From Chanos chanos (taxonomy: Eukaryota > Chordata > Actinopteri > Gonorynchiformes > Chanidae): a stretch of 64,000 bases of DNA. Where the stretch lies: positions 11,151,866 through 11,215,865 of the forward strand of contig NC_044509.1 of the NCBI RefSeq assembly GCF_902362185.1, given 5' to 3'. The notes beneath the pieces were generated by a model that made no database searches, had not been told where the DNA came from, and saw only the letters and a list, made by a program, of their open reading frames with translations. A program made the translations under genes and the position numbers. Shown here one piece after another: positions 1-12,080 of this stretch; the stretch's first letter is position 1, and every line of letters begins with the position of its first letter.

Positions 1-665
1 CTGACTCAACTGTAAACGTATCGTCTCCGTGGCCAACAAAACAAAGATGAAGAGCCAAACAAAAAAAACAAAAAAAAAAGGGAAAAAAACTGTTATTTCT
101 TTGAAATGTGCAAAACAATTTCATATTTGGTATAAATTTGTTTATGCGAGTATCAAAACAGCATTTTATTCATTTACAGTTTACTGTGTACAATTCCAAG
201 TGGTCAAACAAGCACTCCAAATGCTTACACTTGCTGCTGAGTAACCGCAGATTAGATCCTTAAACAGCAGGACAACGCCTCCAAAATGACAACTCTTTGT
301 CATCCAAAACAGTCGCTAAAACCGCTGTTTTACCATCACAGAGGGGAGCGACGGAGCAACAACTAAAATCCACTCTATTTTCACTCTGGCCCAGCGGGTT
401 ATGAATGGATTTCCTTTTGTGTTTTGACTGAACTGTGATGTATCATCATTTTTAGAGATGTACTGATAAGTCTCTATGTCCCATAGCATTGATTAAACAG
501 ATATAGGTTTAAAAAAAAAAAGAAAAAGCATTTAATCTGCATCCTAAAGAGTGAGAAACCATCCACAAAGACCATGAAACACAGATTTACAGCTGTCATA
601 CACTAGAGCAGAGGTTGGATACATGAGCAACACCAAATCGTCTACTTGAAAGAGAGGTAACACAG
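1..665. other. Gene-free left edge, possible 3' end of a minus-strand transcript
   Basis: No coding exon is recognisable. The stretch is A/T-rich. TTTATT at 165-170 reads AATAAA on the minus strand, so it could be the polyadenylation signal of a minus-strand transcript, but no matching coding sequence was found to the right. An A-rich run lies at about 511-530. Confidence 0.3.
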
Positions 666-1000
666 GGTACTATGGAACCAACAGAACAGGAACTATAGAT
701 AAGGTACAGGGTATTCACACAGACTGGCAGAAACAGGTACACAGGCTCAGAGTAATAACAGAACTTCTAGATTTTTTAACAAGAACTCAAACAAATGGCT
801 TGGTCTTTTGCTGCTTTGCCGCAAAACAGTGAAAAGGGGTACAATGGAACTAACAGAACAGGAACTATAGATGAGGTACAGGGTATTCACACAGATTGGC
901 AGAAACAGGTACACAGGCTCAGAGTAATAACAGAACTTCTAGACCTTTTAACAAGAACTCAAACGAATGGCTTGGTCTTTTAAAACAGTGAAAAAATCAG
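666..1000. repeat. Two-copy 172-bp tandem repeat
   Basis: Two near-identical units start with GGTACTATGG at 666 and GGTACAATGG at 838, giving a period of 172 bp. Differences are a few substitutions, and the second copy lacks about 13 bases near its end. The sequence that follows (about 1000-1200) has the look of an interspersed fish repeat, so the pair may be a subterminal tandem repeat of a larger mobile element. Short ORFs across it are chance. Confidence 0.75.
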
Positions 1001-1726
1001 CAGTATTTATACAAACTAAAGACCAAAGTGAATGAACAGAGGGGCGGGGCAAACTAAAGGAAACAGAACGGAAACAGGTGCAAACCTTAATTAAATGATG
1101 AGGTGATCAGCCCGGTAATCAACATGCTGACGGTGCTGAACGTTGAAACGATGGAACTAGAGGGAGGAGGAGACAAGGTCGTTACTTAAAACTTAAAACC
1201 TACACCTATAAAAGTCGATTAGTCTATCTAGCTACCATTTTCTTTTCCATTTTGTGGGGAGAGAGCAGTGGGGGTTTTGCCATGAATGGACATGAGAACT
1301 ATTTGATCAATGTGTCATACTGATCACCGTCTCTCTCTGTAAATCTACAGTATATGTGGTCTTTGGCTAGTCCTAATAGAATGCACCATGGCCTAACCCA
1401 TCTCAGTTTCCCAAAATGTAGCTAGTGTTTTCAGTCTCCCAACTGTGAAGTACAACTTGCAAATGATTATACTACGTGATGGAATTGATTATATCAGGAG
1501 GTGGGAAAAAGTCCAAAAGAAATACTGATCTAATTGGTCAAGACATCCTGAACTATAAGGGATCCTGTGAGACCCAGTAGTGAAAAGAATCAACATTTAG
1601 CCCCATGTATGGACCGGGCCGTTGTCTCTGAGGTCTGCCGTATGTGTGTGTGAGTGTGTTTTTGTGAGACTTCTCGTGTGACGGTGGGTATTTGGGTGCA
1701 TGCATGGGTTTGTATGTGCGTGTGAG

Positions 1727-1757
<31 letters not shown>

Positions 1758-3206
1758 ACATATGTGTGAGTGCGTGTGTATGTTTTTTTGTACATGTGTT
1801 GATTTGTCACAGTGGTCTGCTTTCCATTACGCTGCATCGGTCCAAGCCGCCCAATTGAGAGTTGAAAAAGCCAAAGCCTTAACTTAGGTTCTAATTTACA
1901 GCTCGAGTAGTGTGCGACAGTCTGGTTAAACGCTCTGCATGATGTTTTTACTCTAAATATAGAAGCCAGCCAGCTCCTCATCAAAGTAAGCCACTGCCGA
2001 GGGCTATTTCAGGCGATATCTACTCACGAAAAGAGGTTTTATAACTCATGATTTTTATGTTGGCAATCATTCTCAAAAAGCTTTTTAGGCTACTTTTCTA
2101 TCGGGCTCAAATTTAACTGGTTCAGGGAATTAAAAAAAATGTATCTTGGTGACTTTTTTTTTTAAAATTTGTTTTAGCTTATCCATGCCCTAATGCAGGT
2201 TTATCTTACAGGACACAACACAATAATATCAAACTGAGAAACCACTGGATATGAAAACAATAACAACGACTAAATCACACCCAGTGAGGAAGCATTTTCC
2301 CTCTGTCCTTCGGAGAGGAAACTAGGGTGTATACTGTTTCCAAAATGAATCAGTCTCTAAAAAAGATGGTATGGCACCGTTTTGATTAGGTAACCATTAC
2401 AGCATTAGCATTTGTTGGCTTGCGTTTTGCAAGAAAAACGATCCTTCCCCCTCTCTGCCACCTTGCTTTCGTTGTTGTTGTTGTTGTTGTTTTGACATGT
2501 AAACGGGTTTTTATGCATTGCTTAAAGACACAGTGTACACATTTTTGACCAATGAACTAATGACAGGAATTTGACAATCTCATCTCTCAGGACAGGCCAA
2601 GTCACCACTGTAATAAGTCATCAGCATCAGTCACGCAGTTCAGAAAGAAACATCCTGTGACTCCTCGATAACTTCTCAAAAAAAACCTAACCAAAAAAAA
2701 AAAAAACAATAAGCCAGAGGGTATGTCATGTGTAGTTTATCCATTTCAAGGAATTTCCGACAATACTTTTGCCCTAACAAAATGCAACATGAATTAATAG
2801 TGTTGACTAAAGACCGTATCTGTCCTGTTCTTTATTATCAGGGTGTTAAATGCTGATTGGAATGCCAACAGTTCAAAAAATAATAATAAGAAGAAGAAGA
2901 TTCAGGCATTTCATCGACCTAAATATTATAAGAAATCCAAGGTCACGTAAAGTACGTAGAACAAAAGCAAAACAAAAAACTACTTTGGAAAAAAGAAAAG
3001 TTCTTGTTTTCCTTACATTGTTAACATTACTGCAATTAGATGAACCACAAAGCTCACTTTCAGAGTCAATATTTATGAGAAAATTCAGAACATGGGTGTA
3101 GCAGACTCAACAGTGCGGGACCAATCCAAGAGCGTATCTTTCACAGCTGTTCAACTGACGTGAGAGGAAAGACTAGGAAAAATAAAAACAGCGCTCCGAA
3201 ACGCAC

Positions 3207-3270
3207 CCCCCCCCCACCAACATCCCACCGCACCCCACTCCACCCCCCCCCCCCCCCCCCCCCCCCCCCA
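3207..3270. repeat. C-rich tract (poly-C, about 30 nt)
   Basis: Several C runs lead into an uninterrupted run of about 30 C at about 3241-3269. On the minus strand this is a potential G-quadruplex. The ORFs that read polyproline or polyglycine here are artefacts of the run. Confidence 0.85.
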
Positions 3271-3573
3271 TCTCCACAGACTCTTCTCTGTGTGAATGAG
3301 AGGTCTATGCCTCGCGACATGATATATTCATTCAAAGCACAATAAATACATCAAAACACAGATTTGCTGGCTGCCTGACAAACCCAATACACTTAGAACC
3401 TGGGAGAGACAAACTAAGTTTACAAGGGCCCCGTCCGGCATAGGGCCTGGCAGAGGAGTCTAGGCACCAGGTGCTCAGCAGATCACAGGAAACGCTGAGC
3501 CCTTTAATATTGCGCTTCTGGAAGGAAGTCACCAACTAAAAGGATGAGGAGAAGTTTGTTTTGAGGTTGGGAG

Positions 3574-3625
3574 TGGGGGGGGGGGGGGGGGTGGATGAGG
3601 TGGGAGGTGGGGGGGGGGGGGGTGG
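3574..3625. repeat. G-rich tract
   Basis: Runs of 18 and 14 G are separated by a short GTGGATGAGG-type linker. The G-rich strand here is the plus strand, opposite to the C-rich tract 300 bp upstream. Confidence 0.85.
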
Positions 3626-4324
3626 ATGGGGGTAGCTGTCAGCGTTTAGACTTTGAAAGAGGAAATGTACGCGCACAATCAGAACGCGTCCGCAAATCAT
3701 CTGTCTCCTCTAACACCAGGGGGAAAAAAAAAAAACCCTCTGCTCCATCATTATTGATATCTTTTTGTGGCTTAGAAAGGAAACGGGAGGGGGAGGGGGA
3801 GGAAGCATTTCCGCTTGATGGGATGCACTGGTGTGGTTCCCATAATGTATCACAGCACAAAAGGAGGGCATGGGGGAGGGAGGGGGGGGGGGTCCACAAA
3901 GGGTGTGGTGGCAATGTTTTTCCATCCCATCCCTATCCCCTGTTTGAGTCAGCTCTGAGAGAGAGAGAGCCAGATTCCATTACAGGTGTGGCGAGAGACC
4001 GCAACACTTTGAGTCAACTCTGCTCCGACCCAAACCGGTTCGTTGCTGCCTTACATGGGGATTGCCGCCCAGCTAGGTCGTGAAGCTTGAATGATTTAAG
4101 CGAAGTTTAAACGACCGACACTCACGTGGCTACGAAATGGCCGTGGGCGAACTGGACCGATGGCTGTTTGAGGATCTCTGGGTTGAGAACGTATTGTCTG
4201 ATTTTTGTTTGCTTTTCTTTGCTATTTTTCCTCTTCATAGTCCCTCCCCTTTCCCTCTCCTCTACTCCAGAGCTAAAATAAACGATAAGATTATAAATGC
4301 ATGCCCCCCCCCCCTCTCTCTTGC

Positions 4325-4326
<2 letters not shown>

Positions 4327-4376
<50 letters not shown>

Positions 4377-4408
4377 CGCACGTGCATGTGTGTGTGTGTG
4401 TGTGTGTT
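4327..4408. repeat. (GT)n microsatellite
   Basis: A GT dinucleotide run of about 80 nt, interrupted once by GCGTGCGCACGTGCAT. It explains the cysteine/valine repeat ORF that crosses it. Confidence 0.9.
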
Positions 4409-7387
4409 TATCCGTAATTGGACGCTTATGTGGTTAGAGCAATGGATTTTCTACTGAGCCTGGTATTTGGTCATTCAAGGCACTGGTAAAACCAACAAGC
4501 TCACTGTGTGCCCGGTGGTTTTCTGTTGTATGCATCCGGCATATACATAGGCCATTGATGATACGTTTTGCTTGATTTGAAGGGGGATCTGACTGAACCT
4601 AATATACTATAAATATAAAACGCTAGGGAAAAGGAAGGACAGTCTACAAAGAATGAAAGCAGGAAAAGAGCATTTCCTCAACGTTTCCTGAACGTTTGCA
4701 CACCGCAGGTTGGATTGTTAGAGCGTTCAGCGTGTGAAGGTTGGAACATGTGACTATGAAAGTGTCAGTGTGAATTCACAGATGTGCGTTCGAATGATCA
4801 AAGCAAGTTCCATTCGTGATGTTAGCGGTCTTTGGCATGTGTTTGTTACGTGTAGGTGTATCGTTTGATGAGGAAAGAAAAAGAAACCATGACAAAAAAA
4901 AAACGCGAGTAGGCCTACACCTCACTACCCAGTCTAGTGAAAAGACTAGGGAGGGGGACCTTTCAGAAGCAAACAGGGGCTGTGGTTCGGGGAGCGTATG
5001 ACTCTCCCGTGGTATTGGGTATCAAACATCAAGAGCGTGGTTCCCTCCCTTCTCGTTGGCTCCCCTTATGTGTTCCACGCGTTTTTGGTCGACTTCAAAC
5101 GCAGACGGAGGAGTGGACAGCCGGTCATGACACGGCACTGAAAAGTCCTTTCAAACACGCGAAAGCAGGAGGCTCTACTAAAACAGCCAACAGGGAGAAA
5201 ACAAGCCATTTAACGCAACATCTGTCCTCGGACCGGTTCTTACGGCCAGTCGGTAATGTTATCTCCTCCGGCACCTGCGTGTGCTTTACACGGGAGCCAT
5301 GCCGATGTTTTAATTTCAGCAGAGAGGGAGGCTTTCTCAGGCCTTTTCATCTTTCACTTTTAAACGGAAGGGGGAGAGAGAGAGAGAGAGAGAGCTGGAT
5401 CAAAAAAAAGAAACTGTGAACACCTCAAGGTCGTCAGAAATTTGTTTTCATTTCAACAAGTTTTTTGTTCTCTGTCTCTCTCTCTCTCCCTCTCTCTTTT
5501 CTTTCTGTCCTTTTCACACGCATATTACCAGACCTGGGTCAAATACATTTTTTTAAATATTTGAATGAAAGGACACTTGGCTCATTGTTCTTTAGTTCTC
5601 TCTTCTCTTGTGACCTTTCTGTCTTAATTAACGAGAAGAGAGGCAGTTTTAAATGAGGACTTTATAAGGTCCGCGCGGCCCTGCTTCGACACACTGTTAG
5701 AACGTTGGCAACTTAAGAAGAAAAAGGACATATGGCAAAGGAACCATGTAAGAGTACTTTGAAAAGGCTCATTCATTCAAACACTGCTTTGACTCTGGTC
5801 TGCACACAATCTCTTAGCAACCCTTAGGCCTAACAACTCAAAGCAGTTCCCATCTCCTGCTATTACTGGAACTTGTTCAGATTTAGAATAGGAGTCACAC
5901 AGTCTAAAATACATTAAAGCACCTATCTGAACACAGTGGAGTTACTTTGTTTCAGTTATTTTATGAATTAGGAATTATGAATCTGCTCTGGTATTCCGTG
6001 TAATAATATCTATGTAATGACGCATTGAATGTATATGTAAGTGCCACATAACTACTGTTATCCACGTGTTAATGTAATTCATGTAAATGTTTGGTTGCTA
6101 GGGGTTACCTAACATAGAAATGGGCTTCATTATCTATCTAGTAATATTTTGAGATCTGTAAATATTATTACCACTGTTTTAGTCACTGACCAATGTTTCT
6201 GTGCACCATCGTGTTAATTAACGCTAATGTGAACACTGAAGAACAGCTTTCACTTTGCAGCTTCACAAGAAAGGGACATAAACCTGAAACAAAGAAAACA
6301 AAAAGAAAAAACAATACTCCCACAAACAGTTCACAGAAACAGTTCCTAGGAATAACATTAATTCCGTGCAGGAAATGTGTGTTATCTCTAACAGTTCAAG
6401 GAGAGGGTGGAGTAGGAACACGACATGAAGGTCATATGATTGTATGAATCGTGTGATTTATCATCATATGCCTGACAGTCACATTAGCTTTGTGAAAAAA
6501 GCACCAATATTATACTTAGAACCACACAATCTCTGATACACTCATCAACATGCCTTCACACACAATGCACAAAGAGCAAAATATTCTAACTCAAACCCAT
6601 GTCAGTAAGAGAATTGCCATGCAATAAGGTTCAAGCAGAGCTGTGAAGATCTGAGGACGACCTACTTGTTTTTATTGTTCTGGCTTTCACATGAAAAAGC
6701 AATGACCGCGACGATTTGAATGCAAGTCAGGAAATCGTGGGAATTAAAAATGTAAGATAAGCTGGAAGAAAGAGATGTGAATTTGACAAAACAAAAGGCT
6801 GAAATGAAATGAAATATCCAAATCAATGTTTTCGTCCACCTCCATATGAGCATCAAGGCCAACGTGGGGAGACTGAATGCAAAGCCGGCCTCTCAAACAC
6901 ACGCAATCAGTTTTGTCTCGCACATAAAACCGCGTTGCTCGTTAATGGACGCAGGAGAAAAGCAAGCACTTTGCCTACCGTCATACATCCACTCGCGGTG
7001 GACTGAGGAAAAATCAATGCTCAATGAAAAGCCATATAACAGAGCAGAAATTAAATGGCGTGTGTGCGGCAGATATCTGAAGCGGTCAATCGGGTCCCAC
7101 GTCGGTGGAATTGTCTGGAAGGTCCATCGAGAGAGAGAGGGAACACAGAGAGGTGTGTATTGATCGACACACTAACCTCCTCATGACCACCGGTTTCCCT
7201 CCTGCAACCTGCCGCCTCCCTGAGAGCTTGCAAATCTTAAGCTAAGTCACCGGAGCCATACGGTAATGCTTCTGACCAGTATAACCAGTAAAAAGATAAC
7301 CCCGTCAGAGAGTAGCATGTGTCTGTGCTCCCACTGCTATTCAGCTCTCACTTGCTTTTGAATCGTCGGTCTTTGATCAGATTAGTG

Positions 7388-7642
7388 CGGTTTGAGCATC
7401 CCTGATCCGAAAATCCGAGATTCGAAATGCTCCCAAATCCGAAACTTTTTGAGAGGCAACGTGATGCCACGAGCGGAAAATTCCACGCCTGTCTTCACCT
7501 GCCCAGGTGGGGCTCTTACGCTTTGTTGGTGCCAAGACATCTCATTATGTATATTCAAATACTGCTTTCCAAAATCTGGAAAAAATCCAAAATCCGAAAC
7601 ACCTCTGGTCCCAGGCATTTTGGATAAGGGATACTCAACCTG
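7388..7642. mobile_element. Non-autonomous DNA transposon, pogo/Tigger-like
   Basis: The ends form imperfect terminal inverted repeats: GGTTTGAGCATCCC at the left and GGGATACTCAACCTG at the right, the latter reading CAGGTTGAGTATCCC on the other strand. A TA lies outside the right end, fitting the TA target site of the Tc1/mariner/pogo group. Internally the repeats extend as inverted runs around CCGAAATC/GGATTTTGGA-like blocks. From memory the ends and the internal CATTATGTATATTCAAATA block resemble a mammalian Tigger-type (MER) consensus. There is no transposase ORF. The age and exact family need a library search. Confidence 0.65.
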
Positions 7643-7731
7643 TATTTAAATGTGGTGGTACTATCGGAATACATGAATGCAAGTACATGTGTGCGCACAG
7701 ATATGTAGACAGCTGGATGGATAGATGGCTG

Positions 7732-7735
<4 letters not shown>

Positions 7736-7777
<42 letters not shown>

Positions 7778-7790
7778 TAGATAGACAGAT
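7736..7790. repeat. (GACA)n/(GATA)n microsatellite
   Basis: GATAGATA flanks about nine tandem GACA units. GATA/GACA repeats are common in fish genomes. Confidence 0.9.
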
Positions 7791-9835
7791 TGATTTGCAT
7801 TGCAAACATAGAGAACAATACTTCAAAGATCAGAATACCCAAGAGAAATAACGTAACTCTCCGCTGATGAAAACAAAACCTCCAAACCTTCACTGGGTGA
7901 ATCTATGCCATACTGGCTTACGAGAACGGGCCATTTCTGGAAAGATCAGCAGAACAGTCTCTTTGAATGTCAGAATGAATGAAGAGGATAGGCAGATGCG
8001 GAGCTGGGGCCCTGAATGTAATCTGCTCCTCAGGATGGCAGTGCTGCCTTAGACTGGGAGCAAACGGCGACCCTGGAGACAGGGGCTGGTGTGGATGGGG
8101 CTTGTGGTTTTGCAAACTGCTCGCTGATCTATATTTGAAATTGAAAATAAATAGGTTGTCAATTTGCCAGAGTGATGTGGTGAGGTTAAGATATGGTGGA
8201 GGGGGGAGGTGGGGGGAGTTGCTATAAGACCTTCCTCAGTGTCTCTTAGGGAGATGTAATTGCGGCCTGTGGGTAAGCTGACGTAGACGTGGCCTACAGG
8301 GCCCAGGGATTCCTCAGAGCATAAGTGAATGTAAAAGGCCTGGGAGGATTTTAAGTGGAACAATATGAATCCACAGAGAAAATGCTACGTCACCATAATC
8401 ATGAGATAACAGCAGAAAAGGACAACCAGAAATGACAAAAAAAAAAATCCACAGAAAAAGAAGAGATGTTTTAAATTATATAAAATTACTCATTATTTTT
8501 TTACCACAGTGAATATCAGTATCATGTATAGTTGCAGAGGGCAGCAACTTCTGACTGTAATTCATTTCTTTTCTCCACAGTTTGCGTGACAGTGTGTGAA
8601 TGTTGCATTCATGTTCATAAACACAATGCATTGTGGAGATTTTGAAACTGCCATCGTTTCTGTTGTGAGGTGACATCAGCAAGACCAACGCAGAAACAGA
8701 AAACAGACAGACGCTAATTTGACTTCTACTTTAAACAAAGGGATCGTTAAAAGTAACGTATAGGTTGAGAATTTGTAGGGAAGTCTATACATTCTTTCAC
8801 CTCTGAGATTAGCATGTAAGTATGAGGGTTTATAACGGATATCTATATATATAAATGGCTAGATATGTAAAATATAGATGATGAAGTGGACGCAGCGTCA
8901 GTTGTCCGCTGGCACTTGGAGTTTTCAGTAGCTGTGTTGAGAGGGATTGTTTCCCTCCAACTGATGAGAACTGTGGGGTATATCCATGCTGTGATTATGG
9001 GTAAGGCACAAAGCGCTCGCCCTGTGGAAAAGCGTCAGTTAAATACAAACAACCCATATGAGGACAGAGAGCGGTGCGTCGGAGCAGGGAAAGGACCGAA
9101 GCAGAAGGAAACATTCTGACCTTTGGAAGTGGGGAAAAAAAAAAAAAGAAATGGTTTATACCTGCTACTAAAGTCAACCGACTCAGTTACATCTTAACAC
9201 CAAAGAGTTGAAAACATTTAAAAAAATGTTTAATCTGGCCCTCCGACTTTTCTGAAATCGACTCGTTTAACAAAAATCGGAAAAGCCAGCCTAAATTATG
9301 TCTTTCTCCAACTGAACAAACACACTGTCTATCAATATAAAACTGAACAAACAGAGCCCGGGCCTCTGGCTATTGTTCGGACCGCAGTGGCACACATCTT
9401 GCATTCCTTTCACATCATACTCTGTTACCAAAGGATATTTTTTGCTGAACAGTGGGCCTGGCACTCTTGCAGTGGGCAGTGACTGTGCACAGCAGCCTCT
9501 GAAGCAGGATAGTTCCACTACAACACCATCCCAACTACTCATTTCATTTCTGCTGCTATAATCAGCCAGGGGGATGCTTATCTCTGTGCTCCCTGTTAAA
9601 GCAGGGCCACAGACGCGTAGCTGTATCCCGCGTGACGTGGGCCCTTCCACATCTGGGCCGCGTCTCGTCCCGACCGTGCGTGGGGTGTGGGCACGAATAA
9701 CCAGCTGTGCCCAACCGGTCCCACATGCGTCCTGCCGTTTGTTTGGAGCATGTCTGCCTTTGATCCCCAGGGGTGGTGTGTGGGCGTGAGCGTTTTTGGG
9801 GAGAGGGGTCAGAGCCTCTGCAGGCACAGAGAACA

Positions 9836-9840
9836 AGAGA

Positions 9841-9872
<32 letters not shown>

Positions 9873-10075
9873 CAGAGAGAGAGAGAGAGAGAAAGAAAGA
9901 GAGACAAAGACAGAGAGCGAGACAGACAGACAGAGAGAGACATAGAGAGAGAGAGAGAGAGAAAGAGAGACAGAGAGAGAAAGACAGAGAGAGAGAGAGA
10001 CAGAGAGAGAGAGAGACAGACAGACAGCGAGCTAGAGAGAGAAAGAGAGAGAGGGAGAAAAAGAGACAGAGAGAA
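9836..10075. repeat. 240-bp purine tract, (GA)n with GACA variants
   Basis: An almost pure purine plus strand built from GAGA and GACAGA units, interrupted mainly by C in GACA. It accounts for the long arginine/glutamate ORFs on plus and serine/leucine ORFs on minus, which are not genes. Confidence 0.9.
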
Positions 10076-10079
10076 CGCT

Positions 10080-12080
10080 CCAGTGACAATATGAAGGGTT
10101 TTGCATGGCACTGCAGTGTGGAAGATCATGCAGAGGCAGCCATGTGGAGCCAGAGTTTGGAAACCAGAGAAGCCCACCGACCTTGAACAACTGATTTATC
10201 ATAGATTGCCTCCACAGACCCGGCGACTTCACAGTTACCATGTGCTGCAGTTCTGTAACCTCAACACACATCAGAATGAATGGAGACAGGGATTGGAACA
10301 GCAGGAGAGATATCAAAGGACTGACTTCAGTATATTTCCATGCATCCTGCCAATTCTCCCTGCTATGGCTATTTTCAGATTACTGCTAATTTCTAATCTT
10401 AGAATCATACACTTTTTCCCCCCTCTCCCCGATACTCTCTCTTTTTTAAAACTTTTCACGTTCTATTGTCCCAACATACACAATTAACAAGTGTAAACAT
10501 ACCATTGATCATTAAACTGGCTTTGATAAACACTATAATATTACTGACTAACTAAGAATTAGTTCAACAGTCTTGCAGCTTTGACGCAGCTCATACGATT
10601 TTCAAATATGACCAGTTCACAAACAGTGCTCTGGTTGTCTCCTGATATAGATGTACAGTGACATCTTGTGGCCAACAATAAGAACTACACTTTTGCAACT
10701 AGACGACGAATAGTAAAAAAGGGTGATTCTTTTTTCTTATGTACAAAAAAAAATTATTTTGAAAGAACTGCAAAATGTTTTCAAAGCCAGGTAAAGAATC
10801 TACTTGCATCTATTTGGTGCAAGCTACCTTACAAGTGATTCTTCACAAGTTTTCTGATAAAAATGAAAAGCCATGTCCACAGTACAAGACAAATGGGAAA
10901 TGGAACACCTTAAGGAAGTTGAAATAACATGAAGTTACTCAAATGCCATTTTGATTGTTCTAATTCATTTAATAATGTCTCACATACTGATATATCAAAT
11001 GATCTTTGCAAATTAACAGAGAAATATTTTTTGCCATTAAATTTATCATGTAGGAGCAGGCCTTCCACTGAAACTGTCTGTTCATATGTAGTTATAGCAA
11101 CACTCAAGATCACAATGGACTGTGTGCATGTATTTGTTTATTAAACACTGTTTTAGCTTTTATCATTTTAATATAAAATATTAACATTTCTTAATTTCTC
11201 TTAAAGTATGTGACAGATCTTGGAAATATGTTTGTACTCAGTTTGGTGTGAAGATGTCACAGTGGATATCTGTTTCTCTTCTTCTTCACAGAATAAAAAC
11301 AAACAAAAAATAATAATAAAATAAAATAAAATAAAATAAAATAAAATAAAAATAACAAAAGTTTTCTAAATATCTACAAAAAACTTTAAAGAACATTTAA
11401 AGGAGTTTATTATTTAGAATTCCGAGGTATATAATGTAGAAGTTTGCTATTTAAATGACAAAAAAAATTCCAAACACAAAAACATCCTACTTGACCTTAT
11501 TCTGACCTAATAGGATTGACTGACTGAGCTGGTAACACACACCTCCAAGGCTTTTGTGTTTTGTTTTTTTTCTTTTTCTTTTATAAGGAACTGCACAAAT
11601 TCATAATGTGTGTTAGAGGTAATATTCTCTCTGATCATAGAATAAGCCTATTTATACTAACATATTATATCAAACTTGAATAATTGCACATTAGCCCAAA
11701 CCTGACTAAATCCCTTCAGTCATAAAGATTCAAACTTGCAAATTTGCAGTCCTAAAATGCATTGTCAAGGAAAATACATTTCATTTGTAATGTGAAGATT
11801 GACTGTACACTGTCTGTTTTTGACCCTGCATCATCAAATGGATATGCATCCACTGTCAGTTAGCCCTGCCATATTCCCGAGTACCTGAAGGTAGACGTAG
11901 CCCAAAAAAAAAAAGAATTTGTGGGTGACTATTGCTAAATTTAGTTTAGAGGTAGTGTCAGCCAAAAAATGAGACAGTGATAGCCAACAGCCACATACCC
12001 TCACCGAGATGTAAGAGGAAACGGTAGGTGGAGGGGGAAAAAAGAGAAGGAAATTTAGTTCGTTTCCTTCTGTCTTTTCC
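10080..12080. other. Intergenic and probable slc46a3 3' UTR
   Basis: No coding exon seen. The right part, from about 11.4 kb to 12,080, probably holds the 3' UTR of slc46a3 (minus). An (AAAAT)n microsatellite lies at about 11,310-11,351. Confidence 0.45.
11406..11411 (-). terminator. Candidate polyadenylation signal of slc46a3
   Basis: TTTATT on plus is AATAAA on minus, 670 nt downstream of the slc46a3 stop. Other TTTATT copies occur further left (for example near 11,134), so the choice is an inference. Confidence 0.35.

Larger units (their letters stand above)
1001..7385. other. Intergenic, no coding exon recognised
   Basis: No exon with family similarity was seen on either strand. The content is microsatellite and homopolymer sequence: (GT)n near 1733-1757, CTT/GTT-type repeats near 2470, C-rich and G-rich tracts at 3.2-3.9 kb, a long (GT)n at about 4327-4408, and GA and CT runs near 5370-5400 and 5475-5505. 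The part from about 3.6 to 5.4 kb is richer in G+C and CpG and could hold regulatory sequence, but I see no promoter motif that decides this. Confidence 0.4.

Noticed and set aside
1553-1984. 143-codon minus-strand ORF
   Set aside because: A large part is Thr/His repeat from the (GT)n run; the rest has no family signal.
3595-4083. 162-codon plus-strand ORF and overlapping minus ORFs
   Set aside because: Composition follows the G-rich tracts; no splice context, start context or family similarity.
4937-5419. 160-codon plus-strand ORF
   Set aside because: No recognisable domain, ends in a GA run, no supporting splice or promoter signals. Possible but not supportable.
9562-10186. Long ORFs on both strands reading Ser/Leu or Arg/Glu repeats
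   Set aside because: They are translations of the (GA)n purine tract and have no non-repetitive protein sequence.
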